This document shows, one piece after another, positions 63,574 to 64,000 of a stretch of DNA of 64,000 nt. Position 1 is the first letter of the stretch; every line of letters begins with the position of its first letter. Under the pieces are notes generated by a model. The model worked only from the letters and a program-made list of their open reading frames with translations. It made no database searches and had not been told where the DNA came from. The translations under genes were made by a program, and so were the position numbers. Source of the stretch: Mucilaginibacter defluvii (lineage in GTDB: Bacteria; Bacteroidota; Bacteroidia; Sphingobacteriales; Sphingobacteriaceae); NCBI RefSeq assembly GCF_039543225.1, contig NZ_BAABJI010000001.1:399193-463192 (forward strand). The letters are read 5' to 3'.

Positions 63574-64000
63574 ATGAAGTATTTGGTGTTCTTTCTGTTA
63601 TTTTTACTAATAAATAATTGTTTTGCCCAACAAATTAATGGCGATGCCAAATCTTTAAGTGAAACCATTACCAATTCGCTTTTCAAAACGTTTAAACCTA
63701 ATAGAGATTCGGTAAATAATGTTTGTGAAAGGGGAATTGTATTCGCTTTATTCCAAATTCACAAAGGCCAAATTACAGATGTAACATTTTCTGGTGCTAA
63801 ACGCCCATTTATTAAAATTGCATTGCAAAACGCGTTAGATTCAATCAATGTCAATCCGGCTAATATGTTGAAATTAATAAATGTCGAAAAGGTATTTCTC
63901 TTGCCATTGATTTACGACTTTCAAAATGGGTGTAAATTTCCAAAGTTTGTCGTCGGTAAATCTGATGACACATTCTACAAGCAATATTTAGATGTTTGGA
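63574..64000 (+). CDS. Small secreted partner of cassette 2 (partial, 3' end outside window)
   Basis: 142 codons visible and still open at the window end. The signal peptide is cleaved near NNCFAQQ. The mature part has GIVFALFQIHKGQITDVTFS, then KIALQNALDSINVNP, a pattern loosely like a TonB C-terminal domain (weak). It is unrelated in sequence to the partner at 61403. The 4-base gap to the zincin lipoprotein gene indicates co-translation. Confidence 0.68.
   Translation, partial: MKYLVFFLLFLLINNCFAQQINGDAKSLSETITNSLFKTFKPNRDSVNNVCERGIVFALFQIHKGQITDVTFSGAKRPFIKIALQNALDSINVNPANMLKLINVEKVFLLPLIYDFQNGCKFPKFVVGKSDDTFYKQYLDVW

Noticed and set aside
1..64000. CRISPR arrays, rRNA, tRNA, transposases, phage genes
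   Set aside because: Looked for on both strands by eye; no repeat-spacer array, tRNA cloverleaf, transposase or phage structural gene was recognised.

Overview
The window reads as a chromosomal segment of a Bacteroidota bacterium of the Sphingobacteriaceae type (Mucilaginibacter/Pedobacter-like). The basis is Bacteroidota-style -7 boxes (TAnnTTTG) ahead of several genes, little sign of Shine-Dalgarno sequences, many lipoproteins, the long IspG form with an inserted domain, the PhoX-like/di-haem peroxidase pair, and interspersed palindromic repeats of a kind I associate with these genera. Genus is inference; no rRNA or tRNA gene is visible.

Layout. 1-4.8 kb: a minus-strand surface-polysaccharide operon (methyltransferase, GT4, TylF-type methyltransferase, Wzx-like flippase, GT2 running off the left edge), preceded by a LamG lipoprotein. 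5.9-29.2 kb: mostly housekeeping and single genes (TypA/BipA, a GH18-like/NodB/GT2 fusion, GNAT, YjjG-type HAD phosphatase, S41 protease, prolyl oligopeptidase, IspG carrying two in-frame repeat insertions, class B-type acid phosphatase, aldose epimerase, topoisomerase subunit A, and two paralogous NTF2-like secreted proteins flanking a YdeI/GyrI pair). 29.3-33.1 kb: a type I-like export operon whose ABC membrane protein has no ATPase domain. 34-39.5 kb: a large HExxH lipoprotein, a PhoX-like protein and an imelysin-like/di-haem peroxidase fusion. 39.6-45.9 kb: a tripartite RND efflux operon with a divergent TetR regulator. 45.9-48.5 kb: a prfH-rtcB ribosome/RNA-repair operon with a long leader. 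48.5-54.8 kb: a phosphodiesterase/flippase-like pair, an SDR-TetR unit with two matching operators, and a lipid-related cluster (DAG kinase, membrane protein, methyltransferase, DoxX-like).

From about 54.9 kb the DNA becomes visibly more AT-rich and accessory in character. Three unrelated GT-C-type membrane glycosyltransferases come first. They are followed by two tandem cassettes (60.0-61.9 kb and 62.1-64.0 kb). Each cassette has a lipoprotein with a nearly identical N-terminus, a Gly/Ser linker, and then a completely different putative peptidase domain (C39/papain-like Cys-His-Asp in one, HExxH zincin in the other). Four bases downstream of each lies a different small secreted protein. This N-terminal-constant, C-terminal-variable arrangement with a dedicated partner is the best candidate in the window for an undescribed system.
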